Shown: positions 8,539 through 17,698 of the stretch, one piece after another
How the letters are laid out: each line of letters starts with the position of its first letter
How positions within the stretch are numbered: position 1 is the stretch's first letter
DNA from: a virus
Virus record (IMG/VR): IMGVR_UViG_3300034071_001566
Coordinates: 1 to 50,385 of that record
Strand: one strand, 5' to 3'
DNA length: 50,385 bases
Program-made: the position numbers and the translations under genes
The notes under the pieces: model-generated
Databases searched by the model: none
What the model was told of the DNA's origin: nothing
What the model saw: the letters and a program-made list of their open reading frames with translations, nothing else

Positions 8539-9081
8539 ATGAAATTAGTAAATAAATCCATTGTATTGGATCTTGACGGGGTTATTGCCGACATAGACAA
8601 ATCGGTCTCCAACTACTTGCAGCAAGATGGTTCAGTTGACGACCCCAGTTATGCTGAGTGGTTTACAACAAACACTAAGAGCCCAGAGGCTCTAAAGTTA
8701 TTTGGTAATTCTCTTTTTTGGAAAAATATTAAGCCATTCTCTGACGCTTTTTTTCAAATAAACTATTGGGCTAGTATCGGTTATGAGATCAATGTTGTCA
8801 CTGCGAGGCGACAAGAAGCTTCTGTTAAAGAAGCAATGCCTTGGCTGAATAAATGGCATATCGAGATACATGAAATATATTTTGCTGAATATGGTAAGAA
8901 AATAGACATTGTAAAAAATATAGATCCCATTTTTGTAGTTGAGGATAATCCTGAAGAAATAAAAGTATTAGAAAGTTGCGGGGTGAAATGTTTCCTTAGA
9001 GCTGCATGGTATAATCAGTCTAGTTGGAACGACTTTACGACCATTGAGTCCTTATACGATATTGATTTGGAGAATTTATGA
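8539..9081 (+). CDS. HAD-superfamily phosphatase (nucleotidase/polynucleotide phosphatase-like)
   Basis: 180 residues. Motif I DLDGVIAD gives the nucleophile Asp and general acid; NVVTAR supplies the motif II Thr; a Lys in GKKIDIVKN fits motif III; VVEDNPEE is motif IV. The cap region (about 25-75) is small and helical as in 5'(3')-deoxyribonucleotidases and the phosphatase half of phage polynucleotide kinases. It could recycle nucleotides or repair 3' ends next to the polymerase, whose start it overlaps by 4 nt (ATGA). Substrate unknown. Confidence 0.75.
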   Translation: MKLVNKSIVLDLDGVIADIDKSVSNYLQQDGSVDDPSYAEWFTTNTKSPEALKLFGNSLFWKNIKPFSDAFFQINYWASIGYEINVVTARRQEASVKEAMPWLNKWHIEIHEIYFAEYGKKIDIVKNIDPIFVVEDNPEEIKVLESCGVKCFLRAAWYNQSSWNDFTTIESLYDIDLENL

Positions 9082-12000
9082 CAGACTTTGTTCACCTACA
9101 TTGTCACTCTGAGTACTCACTGTTAGACGGTATGTCTACACCCGAGGAGATTGCTAAGATAACAAGCACCAACGGTCAGTTCGCCGCTGCGATTACTGAC
9201 CACGGCACTATGGGCGGGGTATTGAAGTTTCAAGATGCTTGTGTAGCAAATGATGTAAAGCCTTTGTTTGGCATAGAAGCCTATTTCGTACCATCAATAG
9301 AATCTGACTCCGAGGATAGGAGTGAGCGCTTCCATTTGATTCTTCTGGCTAAGAATAACGAAGGTCTTAAGAAGCTATTCAAGATGAATCAAAAGGCTTG
9401 GGGTAGTAATTTTTACTATAAGCCAAGAATGGATTTCGCTCTGCTTGAGGAATTTGTTGATGGCGACATTATCTCGTTATCAGGGTGTATGGGTAGTGCT
9501 ATATCCAAGGCAATTATGGCGGGCGATACTGCCCGTGCAGAGCAGCTGTCTGAAAGGTTTATAAAGATATTCAAGGATGATTTCTATTATGAAATGCAAG
9601 CTTGGAACCCAAAGGATTTAAATGACGGGTTAATTGATTTAGCAAACGCTTATAACAGACCTGTACTTGCTACGGCAGATTGCCATTTCCCTAGTAAGAA
9701 AGATAAGGGCTGTGAAGAGATTCTGCTGATGCTTTCTCAGTTCCCAGGCCTATCTGCCGCAGACCAGCGCCATGCTAAGGACCATGCCGATTGCTTGCAC
9801 AACCCATCCCTAGATATGGTGGCGAAAATCAACAATATGTATCCTAACAGGCATCTTAGGTTTGATGAGATTAACCCGTATGTGGCTCATGCTGATGAGG
9901 TGGCTTCTTGGTTTAAAGATGCTGGGTATGATCGGCTTGATATTCTGGAAAATACGATGGAGGTTGCCGAGAAGTGTACGGCTCGGATGGAAAAGCGTAA
10001 GAATCTTTTGCCGAAGTATATGAAGGCGTTGGATTCGGATTATTATTTGTCGGAAATTACGCATTTTAGTTTGAAGGAATCGGGTTTGGATAGTGATGTG
10101 TATCGTCAACGGCTGGATGATGAGTTGTCGATTATTAAGCAGCTTGGTTTTGCGGACTATTTTTTGATTGTGTGGGATTTGGTGAAGTGGGCTGATGCGA
10201 ATGGTATTGGTCGTGGTACTGGTCGTGGTTCTGTTGGCGGTAGTTTGATGGCGTTTTTGTTGAACATCACGGAAGTTGATCCGATTAAATATAATTTGTT
10301 GTTTGCTCGTTTTATTAATCCTGAGCGCAATGACTATCCGGATATTGACTTGGACTTTGAAGATAAGAGGCGTGATGAGATTAAAACTTATCTTGCTACT
10401 TGTTGGGGCGAGGATAATGTTGCGGCAATTTCTATTTATGGTACTTTCAAGGCGAAGAGTGCGGTTAAAGATGTTGCAAGAGTGCTGCAAGTTCCGTATG
10501 CCGAAATCAATTCGATCACCCCGTTTTTTGAAACGATTGATGAACTTAAAGCCACCGAGAAGGGAAAGGTGTTTGGCAAGAAGTATCCCGATGTTGTGCC
10601 GTTGGCTTCAAGGCTGGAGAATCGTATTCGTACCGTTGGGGTGCATGCGGCGGGCATGGTGGTTTCTTCTGTTCCTTTGACCGATGTTTGCCCCGTTGAA
10701 TCTCGCAAGGATTCTCAAGGCGGGGAGCGTTCGGCGGTTACAGCTTTTGCAATGGAAGATGCCGAAGCCGTTGGGCTTATTAAAATAGATATTTTGGGTC
10801 TAAAGACCGTATCTGTGATTAAAGATTGCTTAGCGAAGATTCAGGAGCGTCTGGGGATTGATGTGCGAGCCCAATCACTTGGTCTGGATGATCAAAGGGT
10901 GTTTGAAAACTTTAATAATATTAACACCGTGGGTATCTTTCAGGCGGATGCGGCTGCCTATAGAAACCTTATTGAAAGAATGGGTATTGATAACTTTAAT
11001 GACCTTGTTGTTTCCAATGCCTTAGTCCGACCCGGCGCTTTGCTTTCTCAAGGCAAGCGGTATATCGATTGTAAAAAGGGTGAGGCTAAACCTAAGTATC
11101 CGAATGATATTGTAAAACCAATTCTTGAGGAAACATACGGTACGGTCATTTTTCAAGAGCAATTGATGCAGATGGCGGTGCTGTTGGCAGACTTCACATG
11201 GTCCGAGGCCGACTCCCTTAGAAAGATCATTGGTAAGAAGCGTGATATTGCTGAGTTCGCCAAGTTTAAAGACAAGTTTGTAAGTAATAAATATCTCACC
11301 CCAGCTCAATCCGAAAAGATATGGGCTGAGTTTGAAATGTCGGCATTGTATATGTTTAATAAATCTCATGCTGTTGCCTATTCACTTATGTCGTATCAAA
11401 CAATGTGGTTGAAGATTAATTACCCGTTGGAATTTATTTGGTCGCTTCTTTATAACGAGTCGGCATCTGACAAGATCACGGCATACTTGATGGAAGCACA
11501 AAGACTTGGTCTTAAAATATACGCCCCTGACATTAACAAGTCAGAGGAGTTCTTCTCAATGTCTCTCCCCGATGAAGAAGAGGGAATTAGATTTGGATTA
11601 GCCAATGTCACTGGATGTGGTTCTAGTGCGATTAAAGAAATCACAACCAAGCGCCCGTTTAATTCATTTGAGGAATTTAATAATAAGTGTTCCAAGACGG
11701 CAATAAAAGCACCACTGCGAGAGAACTTCGATAAAGTCGGCGCGTTTAAATCGATAGGTCATGTCTCCCAGTTTGATAATGAAAAGTATTACCTACCAAT
11801 CCTTGGGTTCCCTATCGCTGCCAATCAGCACAAAACTGCTATTGATGAATTTGTAGAAAACGCCGTAGACTTTCATGAAACAATTTCAAACCTTACTTTA
11901 ATTAAAGCAGTTGTGCGTTCCACAAAGAAAGCTACTGGGTACTTGAGAGTTGAGTTTGAAGATCACTCGGGTTCCTGCACGGTCTTTGGAGAACGCAATA

Positions 12001-12479
12001 CCGAACTCGCCCAGAGGGATTATGTTTATGCTCTTATCGGGGATAGAACATTACATGCCTACTGTGATGTCTATCAGGCAGAAGATTCTAATCTGTTTAA
12101 CATTATGATGCTCAAGAAGCATGGTATTGATCATAAGTACGCTTGGCTTTATGATCACGGCATTGGTTATGTAACTGATGAAAAAACACTGGCATATGTG
12201 TTTAATATTAGAAGCTTCACTACCTCGTCGGGCAAAGAGATGGCAAGCGTCTATTGCTGGGATGGCAAGCAATTCTTTAAGATCGTAGTCTTTGCCGCAG
12301 TGTATAAGAAAGTTAAGCAGATGCTTAAGGAAAATGAGTGGTATGCCGTTCGTCTGTCAAAAGTTGAGGACAAGAATACTCTCAATCGCCTTGACTCGTA
12401 CAAGCTTGAGTCGGCAGATAAAATCATTACGGTAGATGATTATGTCAAGAGAAAGAATCTTGTAAAAGAGAGTGTCTGA
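9078..12479 (+). CDS. dnaE: DNA polymerase III alpha subunit (DnaE type)
   Basis: 1133 residues, close to bacterial DnaE length. The N-terminal PHP domain appears intact: HLHCHSEYSLLDG, ITDHGTMGG, GIEAYF, LSGCMG and ATADCHF retain metal ligands, so it may supply 3'-5' proofreading as actinobacterial DnaE1 does. The palm has GRGTGRGSVGGSL and PDIDLDFED (D422, D424, D426). Middle-finger and helix-hairpin-helix parts follow, then a C-terminal OB-like part. No clamp or separate exonuclease is seen in the window. Bases about 9940-10720 use strikingly G/T-rich codons compared with the flanks, although the frame is uninterrupted. Confidence 0.95.
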   Translation: MTDFVHLHCHSEYSLLDGMSTPEEIAKITSTNGQFAAAITDHGTMGGVLKFQDACVANDVKPLFGIEAYFVPSIESDSEDRSERFHLILLAKNNEGLKKLFKMNQKAWGSNFYYKPRMDFALLEEFVDGDIISLSGCMGSAISKAIMAGDTARAEQLSERFIKIFKDDFYYEMQAWNPKDLNDGLIDLANAYNRPVLATADCHFPSKKDKGCEEILLMLSQFPGLSAADQRHAKDHADCLHNPSLDMVAKINNMYPNRHLRFDEINPYVAHADEVASWFKDAGYDRLDILENTMEVAEKCTARMEKRKNLLPKYMKALDSDYYLSEITHFSLKESGLDSDVYRQRLDDELSIIKQLGFADYFLIVWDLVKWADANGIGRGTGRGSVGGSLMAFLLNITEVDPIKYNLLFARFINPERNDYPDIDLDFEDKRRDEIKTYLATCWGEDNVAAISIYGTFKAKSAVKDVARVLQVPYAEINSITPFFETIDELKATEKGKVFGKKYPDVVPLASRLENRIRTVGVHAAGMVVSSVPLTDVCPVESRKDSQGGERSAVTAFAMEDAEAVGLIKIDILGLKTVSVIKDCLAKIQERLGIDVRAQSLGLDDQRVFENFNNINTVGIFQADAAAYRNLIERMGIDNFNDLVVSNALVRPGALLSQGKRYIDCKKGEAKPKYPNDIVKPILEETYGTVIFQEQLMQMAVLLADFTWSEADSLRKIIGKKRDIAEFAKFKDKFVSNKYLTPAQSEKIWAEFEMSALYMFNKSHAVAYSLMSYQTMWLKINYPLEFIWSLLYNESASDKITAYLMEAQRLGLKIYAPDINKSEEFFSMSLPDEEEGIRFGLANVTGCGSSAIKEITTKRPFNSFEEFNNKCSKTAIKAPLRENFDKVGAFKSIGHVSQFDNEKYYLPILGFPIAANQHKTAIDEFVENAVDFHETISNLTLIKAVVRSTKKATGYLRVEFEDHSGSCTVFGERNTELAQRDYVYALIGDRTLHAYCDVYQAEDSNLFNIMMLKKHGIDHKYAWLYDHGIGYVTDEKTLAYVFNIRSFTTSSGKEMASVYCWDGKQFFKIVVFAAVYKKVKQMLKENEWYAVRLSKVEDKNTLNRLDSYKLESADKIITVDDYVKRKNLVKESV

Positions 12480-13201
12480 TGCTTCTTACAATATATATTC
12501 CAACATACAGAAGAGACTCTTTGGATTATTGCTTGGATAGTATAGTATCTCAAACTAATTCCAATGTTGAGATTATTGTATCTGACAATGACCAAGATGG
12601 TTATGCAAGGCAAGTCGTTTATAAATACAAGGATTATATATCCGATTACTCCATAAGGAAACAAAATATTGGGTGTGATGGCAATTGCTTGTACGGCACA
12701 ACAGTCGGGTCTGGCGAGTATGTATGGGTGATTGGTGATGACGATACCCTGCTCCCGGGTGCTATTGAAACAATACTCCCTATGCTGAACGGAGTAGACA
12801 GGGTTATGCAATTTGCACCCTACTCTGGCGAAGTTATCCCTGGTTTTTCTGGTACAATGGCTGAGTTGATAAATAGTTTAAATGATAAATCATTTTTAAT
12901 TGCAGCAACACTTGCGAGTATGAATGTGTGGAGAAGGGATGTCATGGACTTTAGAACAGGAGTGAAGCACTTGGATTCTAGAAATGTTTTGGCTTGGGCT
13001 GGTCTCAATTGCAAGACAGTTAGTACCCCTAGCTCTCCAACAGTTTTAGTAAATGACACTAATCTGTTTGAATTTAAGGATTTTGATTGGGTTATGTTTG
13101 AATACTCAGACGCACTAGCTGATGCTAATAGTGTTGAGAGATTTACTTTTCATAGTGCAAATAAATGGAATTTCGTTAGCGCTTCATTGGAGAAAAAATG
13201 A
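12479..13201 (+). CDS. Family 2-type glycosyltransferase (GT-A)
   Basis: 240 residues starting in the polymerase stop (TGATG). TIYIPTYRRDSLDYCLDSI and VEIIVSDNDQDG are the nucleotide-sugar binding strands, and GDDDTLLPG (D87-D89) is the metal-binding DXD motif. It transfers a sugar from a nucleotide-sugar to an unknown acceptor. It overlaps the cytidylyltransferase, suggesting the two serve one glycan pathway. Confidence 0.8.
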   Translation: MLLTIYIPTYRRDSLDYCLDSIVSQTNSNVEIIVSDNDQDGYARQVVYKYKDYISDYSIRKQNIGCDGNCLYGTTVGSGEYVWVIGDDDTLLPGAIETILPMLNGVDRVMQFAPYSGEVIPGFSGTMAELINSLNDKSFLIAATLASMNVWRRDVMDFRTGVKHLDSRNVLAWAGLNCKTVSTPSSPTVLVNDTNLFEFKDFDWVMFEYSDALADANSVERFTFHSANKWNFVSASLEKK

Positions 13202-13632
13202 TTGTATATACTGGTGGTACATTTGATCTGTTTCACTCAGGCCATGTTAGGTTATTAAAGAAGTGCAAAGATCTCGCTGGCAGAGGCGGGGAAGTTGTCG
13301 TTTCAGTAAATCCCAGTGAGTTCTGCGCCAGCTATAAAGAACCACCAATTTGTGATTTATTTGAAAGAATGGAAGTGGTCGCCTCATGTAAATGGGTTGA
13401 TAAGGTTATCATCAATGTCGGTGAGGCTGATTCAAGACCCGCTATTCTAGAAGCAAAGCCAGACTTAATAGTTGTCGGCTCCGACTGGGAGAATAAGAAT
13501 TACCATAAGCAAATGGGCTTCACCCAAGAGTGGTTGGATGAACAAGGTATTAAGGTTGTATTTGTGCCATACACAGAGGACATCTCGACAACAGTTATTA
13601 AATCAAGAATTTTAGATAGAATGTTTCAATAA
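13198..13632 (+). CDS. Cytidylyltransferase-like nucleotidyltransferase (TagD/RfaE2 type)
   Basis: 144 residues. TGGTFDLFHSGHVRLLKKCK contains the HxGH signature (H13-H16), and ISTTVIKSRI near the end matches the ISTS-x-I(K/R) nucleotide-binding motif. Family members make CDP-glycerol or ADP/CDP-sugar donors, so it probably activates a precursor for the neighbouring glycosyltransferases. ATGA overlap with the gene before it. Confidence 0.8.
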   Translation: MIVYTGGTFDLFHSGHVRLLKKCKDLAGRGGEVVVSVNPSEFCASYKEPPICDLFERMEVVASCKWVDKVIINVGEADSRPAILEAKPDLIVVGSDWENKNYHKQMGFTQEWLDEQGIKVVFVPYTEDISTTVIKSRILDRMFQ

Positions 13633-13641
13633 AGGAGAAAT

Positions 13642-14556
13642 ATGTTAATTGTAGATAAAAGAAAAGGCGATCTAATGCCGATTCATGATGTTATTCCAAC
13701 CCCCAGTATTGGTCTGAATCAAGCTTTAGGGGGCGGGCTGAACACTGGCGCAACTCATCTGTTCTGGGGCACACCTTCGGTGGGCAAGACGACTATGTGT
13801 TTTCGGATTATGGCGGAGGCGCAGAGGATGGGGTATCGTCCTGTGATTGTTGATTCTGAGTCTTCTTATAATGATGCGTATGCTGAGAAGTGTGGTTTGG
13901 ATATTAGTGATGTGGTGGTAATTCAGTCCACTATTGTTGAGGATATTATGAAGAATCTGATTGGATACCTCACGGATGACAAGGAAAAACACATTTTCTT
14001 GTTTGACTCTTTGTCTAATATTGTGAAGGAAGAGTTTTATGATAAGCCTGAGGGTGGTAAGGCGATGGGGTTATCGGCTCGTTCACAAGGCTACTTTTTG
14101 CAGAAGCTGGTGAATTATCTTCACAAAGAACGTAATATTATGCTGTTTGTTGCTCATCAAACAGTTGATTTGAGCGGTATGTACGCGATTACGAAAGCAA
14201 AGATGGGCAATACGGTTCACCATAACATGCACAATATTGTTAAGTTGTTTCTCTCTATGTCCAAGGGCGAGATGGAGCGTGAAGAGAATAATATGATTAC
14301 TTCTCAACGGGCTACTTGGACTGTTGAGAAAACAAAACAGATTCCAACTATCGGAGCAACGGGTTACTACTATGTCCTCCCTCAAGAGGGCCGGATTGAT
14401 CAAAGCCGAGAGATTATTGATATTGCCATTCAAATGGATATTATTCAGCGCAAGGGTGCATGGTATTCTTATGAAGAAAGTAAATGGAATGGTATGGGTG
14501 CTATTGAATTGACTGAAAAACAAATTAAGGAAATTCTTAAGCGCATAAATGCATGA
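13642..14556 (+). CDS. RecA-like recombinase/ATPase
   Basis: 304 residues, SD AAAGGAGAAAT. Walker A WGTPSVGKTT (K49), DSESSYND (catalytic Glu region) and Walker B HIFLFDSLS (D122), then FVAHQ, resemble UvsX/RecA recombinases. It is shorter than RecA and lacks its full C-terminal domain. It probably drives strand exchange with the RuvC-like and nuclease genes downstream. A patch around 13795-13920 has G/T-rich codons like that in dnaE. Confidence 0.8.
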   Translation: MLIVDKRKGDLMPIHDVIPTPSIGLNQALGGGLNTGATHLFWGTPSVGKTTMCFRIMAEAQRMGYRPVIVDSESSYNDAYAEKCGLDISDVVVIQSTIVEDIMKNLIGYLTDDKEKHIFLFDSLSNIVKEEFYDKPEGGKAMGLSARSQGYFLQKLVNYLHKERNIMLFVAHQTVDLSGMYAITKAKMGNTVHHNMHNIVKLFLSMSKGEMEREENNMITSQRATWTVEKTKQIPTIGATGYYYVLPQEGRIDQSREIIDIAIQMDIIQRKGAWYSYEESKWNGMGAIELTEKQIKEILKRINA

Positions 14557-15809
14557 TTTTTTCAATCCATACCGATCAGCACATTAAGGATGCTATAAAC
14601 ATCTTTGGCTACGCCTATGGCTATACCAATATTGTAAAGCACTTTAATCAATTCACTTATCGCGGTCAGCAGATGGAGGTCGTTGAGAATGATCCCGCTG
14701 CACAAATCCAGATGTTTTATATGGAGCCAGAATGGCATCACCCTATCACGGGACAGGATTACAGGCAGCCAGGTTTCAAGAAACACCATGATCATCAGTA
14801 CAAGATTAATGGTACATATTTGGAATCAACTAGAGCGTGGGATTGGTGGATTCCCACTATGAAAACTTTTGATGAAATCTGGGTGGGTAATCAATTCTCT
14901 GCCGATGCAATTGCAAATTCTGGCGTAGATGTCCCAACACATATATTCGAGCTTGGTGTTGATGATATGTGGAAGCCCCTTAGAAGGGGTAATCGGAATA
15001 AGATACGATTCCTGCATGTTGATTCGGACAGTAAACGAAAAAGGGCTGATCTCGCAGAGCGAGCTTTCCTTAAATTATTTAAAGGTAATAATAATTTTCA
15101 GCTAACATTGAAACATCATGGGCACGGAGCGGAAGGCGGCGGCTTCAGTGTCATGGATCTTTTCAATGGCAAAGCCCCCGCCATGGAAGAAAATATTATC
15201 AGGATATTTAAAACACTGACTCAGGAAGAAATGGTTGAGCTGTACCATCAGCATGATATTCTTATCTACCCAACAGAAGGAGAGGGCTTCGGGCTAATCC
15301 CTCTTCAGGCGTTGGCTACAGGAATGCCAACAATTTCAACAAGTAAGTGGTGTAGTTACGAAAAATATCTTGGCGGTAATATCATTGAGTCAACAATGGG
15401 TAAGACCCAGCATTCCGGCTATCACACTGGTGATGTCATACTCCCCGATTTTGATTCAACAGTGGAGTTGATGAAGAATGCGGTTGAAAATTTTGATGCT
15501 CAATGTGATTTTTATTATAAACAGGCCCCGAAAGTTATCAAGGAATACAACTGGCAGAGTCAATGTGACAAGATGCTAAGCGGCTTGATTAAGCGGGTGG
15601 GTATTGATATGTTCAAGCCAATTGGGAAAGTGTCTAGAAAGAAATACATATACTTCCAAAGTGGTTCGGGGTATTCTACGCCAAACGGTATTCGTTTTTC
15701 AAGGGACAATCCGATTCATAAAGTCCCTGAGGATGAGTACGATCATCTGATCAAGAACCCCTCGTTTAGAGAACCTACTGATCAAGAGATTTTATTGCAC
15801 TTTAAGTGA
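14553..15809 (+). CDS. GT-B glycosyltransferase (family 4-like) with C-terminal extension
   Basis: 418 residues. The Rossmann C-domain has YPTEGEGFGLIPLQALATG, the E-x7-E-like donor-binding signature of GT4 enzymes. WWIPTMKTFDEIWVGNQFSADA marks the first domain end. The last ~50 residues (YIYFQSGSGYSTPNG onward) form an extra beta-rich tail not normal for the family. Related to the gene at 19597. ATGA overlap with the RecA-like gene. Confidence 0.8.
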   Translation: MIFSIHTDQHIKDAINIFGYAYGYTNIVKHFNQFTYRGQQMEVVENDPAAQIQMFYMEPEWHHPITGQDYRQPGFKKHHDHQYKINGTYLESTRAWDWWIPTMKTFDEIWVGNQFSADAIANSGVDVPTHIFELGVDDMWKPLRRGNRNKIRFLHVDSDSKRKRADLAERAFLKLFKGNNNFQLTLKHHGHGAEGGGFSVMDLFNGKAPAMEENIIRIFKTLTQEEMVELYHQHDILIYPTEGEGFGLIPLQALATGMPTISTSKWCSYEKYLGGNIIESTMGKTQHSGYHTGDVILPDFDSTVELMKNAVENFDAQCDFYYKQAPKVIKEYNWQSQCDKMLSGLIKRVGIDMFKPIGKVSRKKYIYFQSGSGYSTPNGIRFSRDNPIHKVPEDEYDHLIKNPSFREPTDQEILLHFK

Positions 15810-15834
15810 TACTATAGATAATGAAGGAGTTTGC

Positions 15835-15933
15835 GTGATTATTATTGGTGTGAGAACATATCTGTGCCATTGCGCACAGCCTATTCCTCAGGATCCACTT
15901 TGTGGTGACAGGGGGGTGGAAGACGATGAGTAG
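15835..15933 (+). CDS. Small Cys-containing ORF (32 aa)
   Basis: GTG start 6 nt after a clear AAGGAG. The peptide reads VIIIGVRTYLCHCAQPIPQDPL then CGD and an acidic end; C-H-C and a later C could bind metal. It overlaps the next start (ATGAGTAG). Unknown function. Confidence 0.4.
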   Translation: MIIIGVRTYLCHCAQPIPQDPLCGDRGVEDDE

Positions 15934-16066
15934 GAGCTTGTATGAGGAAAAAGATTATGCAGAGAATCGAGGATCTGGAGTCTCAGGAGAAGCGTATTCG
16001 CAGAGCCCTAGAGATCCAGACGAGTCGGTATTGGAGAGAATACTATCTTACGGAGCAGCTGCATGA
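15926..16066 (+). CDS. Possible overprinted 46-aa ORF
   Basis: ATG overlaps the preceding stop and the reading frame is open for 46 codons inside the next gene. It has a weak purine-rich upstream site (GGTGGAAGACG). Listed only as a possibility: the frame of 15942-16172 has a better SD and more gene-like codons. Confidence 0.2.
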   Translation: MSRSLYEEKDYAENRGSGVSGEAYSQSPRDPDESVLERILSYGAAA

Positions 16067-16172
16067 CGCTCTGGTATTTTGTTCGTCTGATAAAGATTCG
16101 TTTGTTATCCGGCGCTTGGAAGCAATTCGGGCATATGAAGAAGTTAGAGGCAACAAGAAAAGAAGTTCCTAG
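15942..16172 (+). CDS. Small charged helical protein, unknown
   Basis: 76 residues, SD TAGGAG 6-7 nt before ATG. MQRIEDLESQEKRIRRALEIQ is a likely coiled coil; the rest is helical and charged. Its stop overlaps the GTG of the next gene (TAGTG). No family recognised. Confidence 0.6.
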   Translation: MRKKIMQRIEDLESQEKRIRRALEIQTSRYWREYYLTEQLHDALVFCSSDKDSFVIRRLEAIRAYEEVRGNKKRSS

Positions 16173-16471
16173 TGAAAAGAACTGAGCAAGAGGAGATTAA
16201 GAGGGATAAGGCGAAAGCTGTTAAGAACTCTGGTCGTGGGATTAGGAAGGGTGATGCTTCTTTGAATAAGTTTCTTTTGGATTATAAGCATAATGAGAAA
16301 ACTTTTACTTTAACTTTGAAGGCGTGGGCTAAGATGCGTAAGGATGCATGGAATTCTAACTATAAATACCCTTGTATTTCTGTTGTGTTCGGAGAGAATT
16401 CAGAGACAAAGGTCGCTATAATAGACTGGGAAGTGTTTCAAGAACTTGTGAAAGGAAGCGATTATGAGTAA
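16172..16471 (+). CDS. Putative PD-(D/E)XK nuclease, Hjc-like resolvase fold
   Basis: 99 residues. KNSGRGIRKGDASLNKFLLDYKHNE has the spacing G-D ... L-D-x-K of the archaeal Hjc/PD-(D/E)XK core, followed by the TFTLTLKAWAKMRKDAW helix and two strands (CISVVFGE, VAIIDWEVF). Hjc-type enzymes cut Holliday junctions; a general nuclease role is also possible. GTG start overlapping the previous stop. A RuvC-like enzyme lies nearby, so the phage may carry two resolvase types. Confidence 0.5.
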   Translation: MKRTEQEEIKRDKAKAVKNSGRGIRKGDASLNKFLLDYKHNEKTFTLTLKAWAKMRKDAWNSNYKYPCISVVFGENSETKVAIIDWEVFQELVKGSDYE

Positions 16472-16652
16472 GGTAAATAAATATGTTCTCTTTTGTGACA
16501 AAATGTCTCATTGGCGGTCTTTTGGTGTAAGTTATAACTGGGATGATGGTCATTATTTTGGCTTTTATGTATATAAGTATCACATTGGGATACAGAGGAC
16601 TTTAGTAAAGCAGGCTGTTGTTAAGACAGAAGATCTTAGAAAGGATCAATAA
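16464..16652 (+). CDS. Small unknown protein
   Basis: 62 residues overlapping the preceding gene by 8 nt. Aromatic-rich (WRSFGVSYNWDDGHYFGFYVYKY), probably a compact beta sheet. No homologue recognised. Confidence 0.5.
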   Translation: MSKVNKYVLFCDKMSHWRSFGVSYNWDDGHYFGFYVYKYHIGIQRTLVKQAVVKTEDLRKDQ

Positions 16653-16973
16653 GTGCCAGATATTATAATTAACAAGGAAACTTTGGCTGAGCAAATGGGT
16701 GACAAGGCTGATGAGTTTTTAGAATGTATCCGTATAGTTGAGGATATTATTGTGAATCCGGATCATTATCTGTCTGGGCAGGCTATCAAGTATGCTAATA
16801 TATTAGCGGCGTATAGAACACTGATGATTGTTAAATCCCAGGCCTTCAAAAGAAAGTCTTCGGTTATGAATGATCAAGATAAATTTGTAAACGATATATG
16901 GAAAACCATGTATGAAGCACTAACGGAAAATATTAATGCACTAAAATTAGCTGCAAAGGGCGGTATGCAATGA
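16653..16973 (+). CDS. Unknown helical protein
   Basis: 106 residues, GTG start directly after the previous stop. Predicted mostly helical, with YLSGQAIKYANILAAYRTLMIVKSQAFKRKSS in the middle. Size and helicity resemble small phage recombination accessories, but this is not evidence of function. Overlaps the next gene by 4 nt (ATGA). Confidence 0.55.
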   Translation: MPDIIINKETLAEQMGDKADEFLECIRIVEDIIVNPDHYLSGQAIKYANILAAYRTLMIVKSQAFKRKSSVMNDQDKFVNDIWKTMYEALTENINALKLAAKGGMQ

Positions 16974-17698
16974 AATCACTAAAAGTATTGAGAGCCCCCA
17001 AGGTAATTCCTGTCCCAGTTGAAAAGATAACATCTGTCGATCTTGAAAATAGCCTAAATAAGGCAATTGACGATGCTCTCTTGGAGAGAAACAAGCCTGA
17101 ATTTAAAAAGGTAAAAGGATTTCACCCTAGCTACACCAATCAGTGCGCTAGATATTGGTATTACTTGTTTGAGGGAGTGAGTGTCACTCCAGACTTTAGG
17201 GCGCAAACGCTTCGGATTTTTGATAACGGTCATGCTGTTCACGATAGACTATATGGTTATTTTAGGGAAATGGGTGTTCTTGTTCAAGAAGAGATTCCCG
17301 TTACTTATTCGTCTCCCCCAATCGAGGGTACGGCTGATGGAATTATTAATTGGCATGGCGATAAGTTGATTGAACTAAAGTCAATCAGTTCTGAAGGCTT
17401 TCATTATAGAAAACTTCATAACAAGCCGAAAGACGAGCATTACCGTCAGGCTCAAATTTACATGGAGTGTCTAAACTTAGACGGCGGTTTTGTAATATAT
17501 GAATGTAAAAACAATCAAGAGATTCTTCCTCTTTATATAGAGAAAGATCAAGCTTTTATTGATAAATTGTTTAAGAAATATAGAGATATTTATGGGAATT
17601 ACACTAGCGGTACTATCCCTGACAGACCTTACAAGAGAACATCTAAGCACTGTGCTGATTGTAATGTGTCTTCTTTATGCTGGGGAGAGAGTGGTTAA
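16970..17698 (+). CDS. Cas4/RecB-like Fe-S exonuclease
   Basis: 242 residues. The PD-(D/E)XK core is GTADGIINWHGDKLIELKSIS (Asp ... Glu-x-Lys) with the HYRQAQIYME QxxxY helix. Four cysteines, C59 and then C228, C231, C237 in the HCADCNVSSLCW tail, reproduce the 1+3 arrangement that holds a 4Fe-4S cluster in Cas4 and AddB. No CRISPR array is nearby, so a recombination or end-processing exonuclease working with the RecA-like protein is the simplest reading. Confidence 0.8.
   Translation: MKSLKVLRAPKVIPVPVEKITSVDLENSLNKAIDDALLERNKPEFKKVKGFHPSYTNQCARYWYYLFEGVSVTPDFRAQTLRIFDNGHAVHDRLYGYFREMGVLVQEEIPVTYSSPPIEGTADGIINWHGDKLIELKSISSEGFHYRKLHNKPKDEHYRQAQIYMECLNLDGGFVIYECKNNQEILPLYIEKDQAFIDKLFKKYRDIYGNYTSGTIPDRPYKRTSKHCADCNVSSLCWGESG

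Noticed and set aside
8520-8540. Leaderless promoter before the HAD phosphatase
   Set aside because: Only a poor TAAATT is present and no -35, unlike the clear cases at 2991 and 23675.
9810-10490. 226-codon minus-strand ORF inside dnaE
   Set aside because: A shadow of the G/T-rich codon patch; low-complexity Ile/Arg/Thr/Asn composition and no start signals.
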